Source: an uncultured Desulfobacterales bacterium (lineage in GTDB: Bacteria > Desulfobacterota > Desulfobacteria > Desulfobacterales > JAFDCJ01). From it: a DNA stretch of 30,752 nt. The notes under the pieces are model-generated. The model was given only the letters and a program-made list of their open reading frames with translations. It did no database searches and was not told the DNA's origin. The stretch covers positions 1 to 30,752 of the forward strand of contig CALZJV010000047.1 of the NCBI GenBank assembly GCA_945787595.1, given 5' to 3'. Numbering within the stretch: position 1 is the first letter of the stretch; every line of letters begins with the position of its first letter. A program made the position numbers and the translations under genes. This document shows positions 1 through 7,414 of this stretch, piece by piece.

Positions 1-351
1 CCCTGTCTTGAATACGGCCTGGTGCCCAAAGGCGGTGGCGCTTTTTTTCTGTCTAAGATTTTAGGGGCCAGCGGGGCCTATCGAATCATGCTGTCCGAAG
101 AAGATATCACTGCGGGCGAGGCGTTGAAGCTTGGTCTGGTAGATGAGGTCGTCGCTTACAACAATTTGCGAAATGCAGCTTTTAGGGTCGCCGAAGACTT
201 TGCCCGCAAACCTTCGAGGTCCTTAAGGTGCTGCAAGCGCCTGCTGAATTATTCCTTTAAAGAACTTCGCGAGTATCTTGAGTTTGAAACGGACGAACTC
301 ACCAAAATGATCGGTCCGTTTGGGAACGGCTTGGCAAAAGGGATGTCCTGA
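1..351 (+). CDS. Enoyl-CoA hydratase/isomerase family protein, C-terminal part
   Basis: The open frame is already running at base 1, so only the last 116 codons are present. The visible part begins CLEYGLVPKGGG and continues with the typical crotonase helical tail: a segment of the form ITAGEALKLGLVDEVV (about residues 36-51 of the fragment) followed by an amphipathic C-terminal region. The A-x-x-x-GLVDEVV signature is characteristic of enoyl-CoA hydratase/isomerases, which hydrate or isomerise acyl-CoA thioesters in the cytoplasm during fatty-acid or aromatic-acid breakdown. The oxyanion-hole residues and catalytic Glu lie upstream and cannot be checked, so the exact reaction is unknown. It ends 21 bp from the convergent acyl-CoA synthetase gene, with no obvious terminator between them. 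Confidence 0.88.
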   Translation, partial: PCLEYGLVPKGGGAFFLSKILGASGAYRIMLSEEDITAGEALKLGLVDEVVAYNNLRNAAFRVAEDFARKPSRSLRCCKRLLNYSFKELREYLEFETDELTKMIGPFGNGLAKGMS

Positions 352-372
352 AGTATTATTTGCGGATTGGCA

Positions 373-1812
373 CTACCTATTCTCTTTTCGAATCATCCCG
401 TATTGGTACATTGCCGTCAGCAGCCAGGCGACTTCATGAAGCCGATTGTAGATCCGCACTCCCTGTTGGTTGAGATCGCTGACAGCCTGGCTTTCCCAGG
501 GGTTGTAGTGGCTGCCGATTAAGATCGGTATGCCCATTTCCTTTTCCAATGCACAGATTTCGTTAACTTGCTGCTTTTCAATTTCTAAAAATATTTTCAA
601 CTCTTCGGGGGTCTCTGCCGAATGCATTCCAGGCCTGCCAATACCATGCAGGATTAAGGCGTCCACTTCTTTTGAAGCCAAAATCGCGCGGGCAAGAGAT
701 GTCGGAAAATCAACGGCCAGAAATTGCCCGGAAGCACCGAAATCAAGCGGATTCTTGACCGAAGCGCGATCCGGCATTCCCAGAGATCGCAGTTCTTTTT
801 GCAGATCCGGACTGAATTCAGGAACTGACAGTCCCGCTTCCGCGAGACAATCGCTAAGGGCCACCCCCCAGGATCCCCCCATGGTAATGATCGCCACCCG
901 GCGGCCTTTTATCGGCGGACGTTCTATTAAAGCATGGCCAATGGGCAGCAGCAGCTCCATGGCAGGCGAAATAACCACACCCACCTGGCGCAGCAGGCCA
1001 TTATATATCTGCCACTGTCCTGCAAGGGCACCGGTGTGGCTGTGTGCCGCCCGGGCGCTGTCGACAGTCCGGCCGGCTTTGTAAACCACTACCGGCTTTG
1101 TTCTGGTTACTTCTCCGGCTATCTCCATAAAGCGCTTTCCATCGCGAAGGGCTTCGATATACATGACGATGGCATTCACTGCGGAATCTTTGCCAAAGGC
1201 CTGAAGAAAATCCGTGACGGTAAGGTCACTCTCATTGCCGGTATGAATAAACTTGCTGACTCCCAGTCCTTTAGCGCGACCGGAAGATAGAATGTCATAA
1301 AAAGCATAGCCTCCCTGGCAGACGGCGGCTATAGGCGTGGATAGAAGATTATCGGCGGGAATTGACGATGCATTGAAGCCGGCCACTAGATTGAAAGTGC
1401 CACTGACGTTCGGACCGATGAGCCGGATACCGAGAGAGCGCGCCAGCCCGGCAAGGGATGCCTGTTGTTGCCTGCCCTGGTCGGAAGTCTCTGCAAAGCC
1501 GGCCGTGATGACGGTGATGCCCTTGACGCCTTTTTGACCGCAGGCTTCAATGGTTTCTTGCACGAAATTTTGCGGAATGGCGCAAACGACCAAATCGATG
1601 GGAGAGTTGACCTCCGCAATATCCTTGAAAGCAGGGATACCAAAAACCTGACCGGCCCTCGGATTTACCGGATAGATGTGCCCGGGGAAGTTCGAAGAAA
1701 GCAGTCCCCTCATAATAAATGATCCCCAGGAGCCCGGTCTCTCCGACGCACCGATAACCGCAACCGATTTGGGATTCAGAAAAACGTCTAAATCACAGCG
1801 ATCCTCTTGCAT
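373..1812 (-). CDS. ADP-forming acyl-CoA synthetase, alpha (CoA-binding) subunit
   Basis: A 479-residue protein with the layout of the alpha subunit of ADP-forming acetyl/acyl-CoA synthetases, enzymes that interconvert acyl-CoA + ADP + Pi and acid + ATP + CoA. Residues about 10-110 form a CoA-binding Rossmann domain (SVAVIGASERPGSWG). Residues about 130-290 are a succinyl-CoA ligase-like domain with GPNVSGTFN. The loop AAHSHTGALAG places a His at residue 259, matching the family's phosphohistidine. The length is usual for a separate alpha subunit. The start ATG has TAGGAG upstream at a workable distance. The beta subunit is the next gene upstream on the same strand, but about 580 bp of repeat-rich DNA lies between. 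The acyl substrate cannot be told from sequence; the neighbouring crotonase gene suggests a CoA-dependent degradation pathway (inference). Confidence 0.88.
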   Translation of the reverse strand: MQEDRCDLDVFLNPKSVAVIGASERPGSWGSFIMRGLLSSNFPGHIYPVNPRAGQVFGIPAFKDIAEVNSPIDLVVCAIPQNFVQETIEACGQKGVKGITVITAGFAETSDQGRQQQASLAGLARSLGIRLIGPNVSGTFNLVAGFNASSIPADNLLSTPIAAVCQGGYAFYDILSSGRAKGLGVSKFIHTGNESDLTVTDFLQAFGKDSAVNAIVMYIEALRDGKRFMEIAGEVTRTKPVVVYKAGRTVDSARAAHSHTGALAGQWQIYNGLLRQVGVVISPAMELLLPIGHALIERPPIKGRRVAIITMGGSWGVALSDCLAEAGLSVPEFSPDLQKELRSLGMPDRASVKNPLDFGASGQFLAVDFPTSLARAILASKEVDALILHGIGRPGMHSAETPEELKIFLEIEKQQVNEICALEKEMGIPILIGSHYNPWESQAVSDLNQQGVRIYNRLHEVAWLLTAMYQYGMIRKENR

Positions 1813-1966
1813 TTCAATTTAACTCCTACCCTAATTGAGTTAAAACCCAATTGGGAGCTGTTGGGTATCGTTCAAAAGCTTGAAGGGATTAAAATCCGCT
1901 TGTAAGCATACACCACTCACGGACACCTCGTGTGAAACTCCGCCTAGCCGAAACAGTGAACAGATT

Positions 1967-2005
<39 letters not shown>

Positions 2006-2143
2006 ATTGATGACGCTACGCTTTATCGATTTTAAAACAAGCGAACCGCAGAATTTCGAAGGGTAGATTCGCTCTTGGCCTTCGTAGCCAATCTGGCGAA
2101 GTAGTCTTGTTCAGTCTTTTTTTAAAATTGACAGAATACATTA

Positions 2144-2182
2144 TTCGATGTTGGACGTTCAATGTTCGATGTTCGATGTTCA
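2144..2182. repeat. Heptamer tandem repeat, right array (inverted)
   Basis: This carries GATGTTC/GACGTTC units on the plus strand, which is GAACATC/GAACGTC on the other strand, the reverse of the array at 1975-2005. The sequence between the arms is AT-rich in its outer parts and shows no open gene. The whole 1975-2182 unit resembles a small non-autonomous inverted-repeat element, but no target-site duplication was identified. Confidence 0.8.
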
Positions 2183-2395
2183 TTTTTTAGTTAACCCTTC
2201 ATATGAAACTTCATCAAAATGGCACGGTTTCTTGATGATCAAACTGGCCGCTTTTTTGGCCAGCGGCTGGGCTGAAACCTGAACACTGACACCCCTGGCC
2301 CAGACCGAACGCTGTATGAATCTGGAAGATAAGACATTATTGGGATCTCCTGCAGTGAACAGTGAAAATCCGTCATGTCGCACTCTCCGAGGCCT

Positions 2396-3091
2396 CTAAG
2401 GGTCTAAATGGAGAGGGTGAGTTTGTGCCAACACCACCAGGGCATCCACTGCCACCGGTTTGCCTCCGGAGATAATCACCGGGTTGATGTCAATTTCCTT
2501 GACGGTTTCATACTCCATTCCAAGCCGTCCGATGGCTATTAGAATGTCCGCCAGCAAATCTTTATTTACCGGTTCCATACCGCGGATGGCTCCTAGGATT
2601 TTATGGGCCTTGATTTCCTGCATCATTTCCAGGGCGTCCCGTTTTTCTATAGGTGCGACTCTAAAAGAGGTGTCTTCTAAAACCTCGGTAAATATTCCGC
2701 CCAACCCGAACATAACGCAGGGACCGAACTGGGAATCACGGGTCATTCCCACCACCAGTTCGCGCTGACCCTTAACCATCTGCTGAACCAGTACCGCCTT
2801 TGCTACGCCATCCATAGCGGAGGTAATTTCTTTAAAGGCAGTTCGGGCTTCATCCTCATTTCTGACATCCATGCGAATCAAGCCTTTTTCGGTTTTGTGA
2901 GCAATCTCTGCAGCACACCCTTTCATAACTAACGGGAAACCGATTTTGCGAATAGCCTCCGGAAGATTCGCCGGATTGGTGACGAGCTCCTCCTGTGTCA
3001 CCGGAATACCGTAAGACGCCAGCACCTGTTTGGATTCATATTCAGTAAGTGCGGTACGTCCGTTTTCGAGCGCTAGATTAATTAGGTTCAT
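2396..3091 (-). CDS. ADP-forming acyl-CoA synthetase, beta (ATP-grasp) subunit
   Basis: A 231-residue protein, the usual size of a stand-alone beta subunit of ADP-forming acyl-CoA synthetase. It starts with the typical helix and YGIPVTQEEL segment, followed by an ATP-grasp fold: GFPLVMKGCAAEIAHKTEKG (about residues 51-70) with the Lys and HKTEKG nucleotide-binding loop, then ELVVGMTRDSQFGPCVMFGLGG (about 111-132), and a C-terminal EIDINPVI metal-binding segment. It should transfer phosphate between ATP and the phosphohistidine of the alpha subunit. AGAGGA lies a few bases before the ATG. It is upstream of the alpha gene on the same strand, so the pair is probably co-transcribed through the repeat-filled gap. 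Confidence 0.9.
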   Translation of the reverse strand: MNLINLALENGRTALTEYESKQVLASYGIPVTQEELVTNPANLPEAIRKIGFPLVMKGCAAEIAHKTEKGLIRMDVRNEDEARTAFKEITSAMDGVAKAVLVQQMVKGQRELVVGMTRDSQFGPCVMFGLGGIFTEVLEDTSFRVAPIEKRDALEMMQEIKAHKILGAIRGMEPVNKDLLADILIAIGRLGMEYETVKEIDINPVIISGGKPVAVDALVVLAQTHPLHLDP

Positions 3092-3351
3092 TTTTTCCTC
3101 TGCTGATGGGTCGGTATTATGTTGATTGCGATATTCTCAACCTAATCTTGCATGTATCTGCCTGCCCTGTGAAATGCTTGTCCAATCAAATGCGGAGCCT
3201 GTTTCAGAGGGGCGGTAATCCTCCTCGCTGATCTGAGACATTGACAATCGGTCCAGGTAGATGAATGTAAGGTTGGACGGGAAACTACAACAATTATTTC
3301 ATTCGGTCAAACTGTTCCTGTATCATGGGGTTTCAGACGATTTTATGAAAT

Positions 3352-3391
3352 AAAAAAGGGCAACCAGTCTTACAGTCTTAGACCGCTGCCC
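3352..3391 (-). terminator. Rho-independent terminator of the rhodanese operon
   Basis: On the minus strand a stem GGGCA...TGCCC is continued inward, after a small internal loop, by GTCT...AGAC around a loop of about nine bases. It is followed directly by a run of six T residues. It lies about 75 bp past the stop of the triple-rhodanese gene and is in the correct orientation for that operon. Confidence 0.7.
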
Positions 3392-3405
3392 CTCTTTACT
3401 TACGA

Positions 3406-3434
3406 CCTGCCGGCGTTAACTCGCCTCCGGCAGG
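3406..3434 (-). repeat. GC-rich hairpin upstream of the terminator
   Basis: CCTGCC and GGCAGG arms, extended by an inner GGCG/CGCC stem after a small bulge, enclose AGTTAA. It lies between the rhodanese stop codon and the T-tract terminator and may protect the mRNA 3' end (inference). Confidence 0.55.
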
Positions 3435-3466
3435 CCGAGTGCTTTATTTTCCGTTGGAATTCGCTA

Positions 3467-4576
3467 CTAATTCTTTTTGATTTTGTATGATCCGTCCTTG
3501 TTGTATTCGACTTCGGCCTCCAGGTAATATACCTTTTTAAGCTTCGGTTTGATGTCCTGGAGCATATAATAGGATTCGCCGCTTCTGGCACCGGTCGAGC
3601 AAACGAAGACAATCGGCTTTTTGGCTGGCAGTGTATCAACCTTTTCTTCGAGTTCACCGACAGGAATATTGACCGCAGTCTGGAAATGACCGGCGACAAA
3701 TTCATCCGGGTCCCTCACATCGACCAGATAGATACTCTGTGGGTTTTCCTTCAGGATTTTTTCAAAGGTTCCAAGATCAATCGATCCTTCTTCTGTTCCA
3801 GCCTTGACGGCGACTGCAGCAGGCGCAGCACCGAAAGCCTTTTTCCAGGCCGGATAACCGGCATCAAAGACCTTTACATTGGTATATCCAAGCTGATCCG
3901 CCTTCCTGGCGGATTGATGGCTCAACTTTCAGGTGTAGCCCCCGCAGTAAAAGATCAACAGCATATTCTTATCGGCCGGCAATTTGCCCTGCAGTTTGTC
4001 GAATTGACTGTCAGGGATACTGATGGCCGAGGGGATATGACCTTTGTCGTATTTCGCCTTTTTCGGTCGGGCGTCTACGAGAATTGCTTCATTTGTTGAT
4101 AGCTGGCTGGACACATACTCGACGGATACAGCGGCATAACTTCCCTTGGCTTTCATATAGCCGGGAAAACCGTCGGCAAAGACCTTGACATTCGTATATC
4201 CAAGTTTTTCCGCCTTCCTGGCGGATTTGTGGCTGAGCTTTCAGGTGGGTCCGCCGCAGTAGAAAATCAACAGCGTGTTTTTATCCTGGGGAAGCTTGTC
4301 CGCCATTTTATCAAACTGGCTGTCCGGGATGTTTACCGCGGTGGGGATGTGTCCATTGACATATTTCGGCTTGGACGGCCGCGAATCTATGATCATGGCC
4401 CCTTCCGGTTGAGGCACTTTGGCGTACTGCTGCACGAGGGTGACGTCCGCAATGTCGTGAAACTGCCAAGCGGCTTCTACCGGTTCGGCGGCTTTCTGGG
4501 TAGCGGTACATCCAAAGGCCATCGCCAGAATGAGGCTCAGCATTAAGGATAATACCGAAATTTTTTTCAGGGACAT
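3467..4576 (-). CDS. Triple-rhodanese lipoprotein with two predicted selenocysteines (TGA at 4241-4243 and 3929-3931)
   Basis: Conventional translation splits this into three pieces, but all lie in one frame interrupted only by two TGA codons. Read through, it is a 369-residue protein. It has a lipoprotein-like signal (LSLILAMAFGC, Cys23) and three rhodanese domains. Domains 1 and 2 are close duplicates with active-site loops CGGPT-U-KLSHKSARKA (Cys107, Sec112) and CGGYT-U-KLSHQSARKA (Cys211, Sec216). Domain 3 has an ordinary CSTGARSG loop (Cys326). The protein sequence stays homologous across both TGA codons, and each TGA is followed 15 nt later by the same perfect 6-bp hairpin, as expected for bacterial SECIS elements. 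It probably handles sulfane sulfur or thiol redox chemistry at the outer face of the membrane (inference). The start is the ATG at 4576, preceded by AAGGAG; a TTG seven codons upstream overlaps that site. The gene lies 80 bp behind a cytochrome-like gene. Confidence 0.87.
3897..3913 (-). promoter_or_regulatory. SECIS-like hairpin for the second Sec codon
   Basis: The minus strand reads TCCGCC-AGGAA-GGCGGA, a perfect 6-bp stem with a five-base loop containing GG. It begins 15 nt after the TGA at 3929-3931 and is coding (SARKAD region). Position and size fit bacterial SECIS elements, which recruit SelB just 3' of the UGA. It is identical in sequence to the hairpin at 4209-4225. Confidence 0.75.
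4209..4225 (-). promoter_or_regulatory. SECIS-like hairpin for the first Sec codon
   Basis: The minus strand reads TCCGCC-AGGAA-GGCGGA starting 15 nt after the TGA at 4241-4243, with the same stem, loop and spacing as the second copy. Bases between TGA and hairpin differ between the two copies, while the 17 hairpin bases do not. Confidence 0.75.
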
Positions 4577-4656
4577 AATAGCTTTCTCCTTTATCAATTA
4601 ATGGGTTTGAGAAGTATAATACTCACTGCCTTAAGCGATTCTCGGGAAATCTTCCC

Positions 4657-5001
4657 TTATTTACATTTCGCCGGTGAGGGTGAATCAAATGCGTGGTCAT
4701 GCATATAGGTGTAGATGTCGGTCACATCTTTATTTGACAGCTGCTGCCATTCTTCCTGGCATTTGAACTGCCCGAAATCTTTTGATTCAAAGACGACATT
4801 CCACTCGGCCTGGGTCTTGTCGGCCGGACTCAAGGGCGGCGTTTTGGACTCAATGGCTCCCCGCTCGTAACAGGCATTGTATACTTTGCGGTAGGTATAC
4901 TTTCCCTTGCGTTTGTTGCCCTTATCCAGGGCAAAGCCCGCACTGACGGTGCCAAATACAAAAACAAATGCCATTACCGTTAAAAATACTTTTTTGATCA
5001 T
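4657..5001 (-). CDS. Secreted small protein, cytochrome c-like but lacking CxxCH
   Basis: A 114-residue protein with a clear signal peptide (MIKKVFLTVMAFVFVFG..., probable cleavage near residue 24). The mature part resembles a small class I cytochrome c: GKYTYRKVYNACYERGA where a cytochrome would have C-x-x-C-H, and later LSNKDVTDIYTYMHDHA, which looks like the C-terminal cytochrome helix. At the heme site Tyr41 and Tyr45 take the places of the first Cys and the His, leaving only Cys44. Other Cys are at 81 and 113. I therefore call it a non-heme cytochrome-fold protein; this is a weak family assignment. AGGAGG stands four bases before the ATG. It is the first gene of the operon with the seleno-rhodanese and is preceded by a sigma-54-type promoter, so the two probably work together outside the cytoplasm. 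Confidence 0.7.
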   Translation of the reverse strand: MIKKVFLTVMAFVFVFGTVSAGFALDKGNKRKGKYTYRKVYNACYERGAIESKTPPLSPADKTQAEWNVVFESKDFGQFKCQEEWQQLSNKDVTDIYTYMHDHAFDSPSPAKCK

Positions 5002-5207
5002 GGTTCCTCCTCTGCTGAGATTTATTGTAATTTATCTATAAATGTTAAATTTTCATCCGAATTTCAATTTATACTATTGCGCAGGCTTGATTGGAATCAC
5101 CCGATCTTGCCTTACTTCCGATTCTTCAATCTCGACCCAGCCGCCTATCCTGTCCAGGGGTGGGTTCGAATTGAACCTGCTGGATGTTGTTTCTTTAGGT
5201 CGAATAT

Positions 5208-5223
5208 AGCAATAATTGTACCA
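5208..5223 (-). promoter_or_regulatory. Sigma-54 (-24/-12) promoter of the cytochrome-like/rhodanese operon
   Basis: The minus strand reads TGGTACAATTATTGCT, which matches the consensus TGGCACR-N4-TTGCW at every specified position except one (T for C at the fourth), with exact GG-GC spacing. Transcription would start near 5197, giving a leader of about 195 nt before the ATG at 5001. The divergent gene encodes a sigma-54 activator, which makes the call much more likely. Confidence 0.72.
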
Positions 5224-5413
5224 GCAATCTAATTCAACTTGTCCGGTAGCGCTGCAATTTCCGGTTAGTTAGAATACTATTTTGTTGTGCCATCATATTG
5301 TATTTAATTTAGATAATTTATCAGTTTATGATTATTTATCCGGAAGTTTAATTACCATAAAAAGACAAAAGACTTTTCGATTATTATCCTTTTCAGCCCT
5401 TGAAATTGTAAAC

Positions 5414-5453
5414 AGTTAATGTTAAGTTAACATCGATTAAGTTAACAGTTAAC
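5414..5453. promoter_or_regulatory. Cluster of GTTAAC-type palindromes, candidate activator binding sites
   Basis: Five GTTAAN hexamers lie within 39 bp, three of them the full palindrome GTTAAC (5426-5431, 5441-5446, 5448-5453). The first sits in the 15-base symmetrical ATGTTAAGTTAACAT (5419-5433). They lie about 200-240 bp upstream of the sigma-54 promoter and about 80-110 bp before the activator gene, which is typical placement for enhancer-binding protein sites. Binding is inferred. Confidence 0.55.
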
Positions 5454-5529
5454 GCTTCCGTTCGATTATGACCGATCAGTTTAGGTCTTAAAAATACGGA
5501 TGAATTTTGCTTAATAGGAGCGCAAGCTG

Positions 5530-6912
5530 ATGGAAATAGCTAAATATTGGAAAACCATTGTTGACACCATGCACGATGGTTTGATGGTGCTTGATCCTGT
5601 GGGAAATATTCTGGCGGTCAATCCGGCGGCTGAGCGGCTCACTGGATACTCAGCGGAGGAACTGATCGGTAACAACTGCAGAACTTTAAACTGCACCGGA
5701 TGTGACATTTACGGACGTGGTGAAGGAAAAGAATGGTGCAGTCTGTTTGTTAGTGGAGAGGTCAGGGATAAGAAATGTCTAATTTCCGACAAAAATCAAC
5801 GCGCTGTGCATGTTGTGAAGAATGCATCCGTGTTGATAGATTCAGAAGGCCATCTGCTTGGCGCGGTGGAAACCTTCACGGATATATCTGAAATTGTGCG
5901 CCAGAAACAGGAAATAGATTCCTTACGGAAAAGTTGTCGATTGGAGGAGGGGCACCACGGGCTTCTGGGCGAATCACAGCCGATGCAAGATCTTTTTGAA
6001 CTCATAGAAAATGTGGCACAGACAGATGCGCCGGTTTTAATCCAAGGACAAAGCGGCACCGGAAAAGAGCTGGTCGCCAGAGCAATCCACGAGGAAAGCC
6101 CCCGCAGCACGAAACCTTTTATCAAAGTCAATTGTGCCGCCTTAAACGAAAATCTGCTGGAAAGCGAGCTTTTCGGACATGAAAAAGGTGCATACACCGG
6201 AGCCGATCGCACACGCATCGGCCGTTTTGAAGCGGCCCATGAGGGATCAATCTTTTTAGATGAAATTGGCGACATACCCTTATCGACCCAGGTAAAGCTT
6301 TTAAGGGTACTTGAAGAAAAAGAGATCGAGCGTGTTGGTGATCACAAACCGATTTCAGTTAATGTGAGAATCATCTCCGCGACCAATAAAAATCTCGACA
6401 CACTGATAAGCCAGGGATTATTTCGAGAAGACCTTTTCTTCCGAGTCAATGTCTTTCCCTTATCATGTCCGTCCCTGGCCGAACGGTGTGAGGATATTCC
6501 CATTATCGTTCAAAATTTTATTGAAATCAATACAGGTAAGGGAGGAAAGGAAATTTCGGGCCTTACCCCGGAAGCCATGGGGGCCCTTTTGACCTATTCC
6601 TGGCCGGGAAATGTTCGCGAGCTCCGCAATACCATCGAGTATGCCTCCATTCTTTGTCCCGGCGGCTGGATCGGCAAAGAACATCTACCGCCCAAAATCA
6701 ACTTGGATAACAAAAAAGCGTCCTCAATTACCAGATCCAGCACAGCCTCTTGGCAGGAAGAGCGTGAAAACTTGATCAATGCTCTGCGCCGCTTTAAGGG
6801 CAATCAGTCTGAAACTGCCCGGGTATTAGGTGTCAGCCGGGTTACCATTTGGAAGCGAATTAAAAAATATGAGATCGATCTGGCTGAAGATTTAAGCCGG
6901 AATACAGGCTAG
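5530..6912 (+). CDS. Sigma-54-dependent transcriptional activator with Cys-rich PAS domain
   Basis: A 460-residue protein in three parts. Residues about 5-125 are a PAS domain with five Cys between residues 50 and 83 (C50, C55, C58, C70, C83), a pattern that could hold a metal or Fe-S cluster or act as a thiol switch. Residues about 145-375 are the AAA+ domain: Walker A GQSGTGKE (near 173), the sigma-54 contact loop as GAYTGA (near 219, a variant of GAFTGA), and Walker B IFLDEIGD (near 241). Residues about 415-450 are a Fis-type helix-turn-helix, NQSETARVLGVSRVTIWKRI. There is no receiver domain, so it probably senses a signal directly through PAS. TAGGAG precedes the ATG. It is divergent from the seleno-rhodanese operon, which has a sigma-54-type promoter, so it most likely controls that operon in response to a redox or sulfur signal (inference). 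Confidence 0.92.
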   Translation: MEIAKYWKTIVDTMHDGLMVLDPVGNILAVNPAAERLTGYSAEELIGNNCRTLNCTGCDIYGRGEGKEWCSLFVSGEVRDKKCLISDKNQRAVHVVKNASVLIDSEGHLLGAVETFTDISEIVRQKQEIDSLRKSCRLEEGHHGLLGESQPMQDLFELIENVAQTDAPVLIQGQSGTGKELVARAIHEESPRSTKPFIKVNCAALNENLLESELFGHEKGAYTGADRTRIGRFEAAHEGSIFLDEIGDIPLSTQVKLLRVLEEKEIERVGDHKPISVNVRIISATNKNLDTLISQGLFREDLFFRVNVFPLSCPSLAERCEDIPIIVQNFIEINTGKGGKEISGLTPEAMGALLTYSWPGNVRELRNTIEYASILCPGGWIGKEHLPPKINLDNKKASSITRSSTASWQEERENLINALRRFKGNQSETARVLGVSRVTIWKRIKKYEIDLAEDLSRNTG

Positions 6913-7000
6913 AAGCGGTTTAATAACCCCATCTGAGATCCGGGCTGCATTATTACACCTAAAGTAAGAAGCCATGCGGGCTTGAAGAAAAGGGTACAAT

Positions 7001-7144
7001 ATGCACATCGGCGATATCATTCGAAAAAATTCGTCATTAAGTTCTAATGAAATTATGGATATAATGTTAGATTCCTTAAAAAATTTTCAACAAGGCGCTC
7101 CAATAGAAGATGATATCACACTGGTGGTTATCAAAATTAATTAA
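7001..7144 (+). pseudogene. C-terminal remnant of a SpoIIE/PP2C-type phosphatase
   Basis: A 47-codon open stretch ends in GAPIEDDITLVVIKIN and stops at TAA. The DDITLVVIK ending, preceded by a helix with regularly spaced hydrophobics and FQQG, is the hallmark C-terminus of SpoIIE/RsbU-type Ser/Thr phosphatases, where the Asp pair binds metal. The rest of the domain is missing: an in-frame stop lies about 18 bases upstream and no matching sequence precedes it. It sits just behind the sigma-54 activator gene. It is too short to be functional and is read as debris. Confidence 0.6.
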
Positions 7145-7177
7145 TAGGCACCATTTATCGAATTCCAATTCAAATGA

Positions 7178-7318
<141 letters not shown>

Positions 7319-7414
7319 AAATAGCCTCTACCAAACCTCTGCTGCGCTCCATTCGCACCTCTCAAGCTGGGGTTCTGCACGAACGTACCGAAAATATTTA
7401 ACTGGAGAAATATT

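Noticed and set aside
2180..2383. Minus-strand 67-codon open frame
   Set aside because: It runs through repeat sequence, starts at GTG without a clear ribosome site, and shows no recognisable domain.
3467..4597. Three separate small rhodanese genes or a pseudogene with two nonsense mutations
   Set aside because: Both interruptions are TGA, at equivalent positions of duplicate domains, in an unbroken frame, each with the same hairpin at the same distance. Selenocysteine explains this better than chance mutations.
5152..5180. tRNA-like GGTTCGAATTGAACC near the rhodanese promoter
   Set aside because: No acceptor, D or anticodon arms could be found; it is only a short palindromic hairpin.
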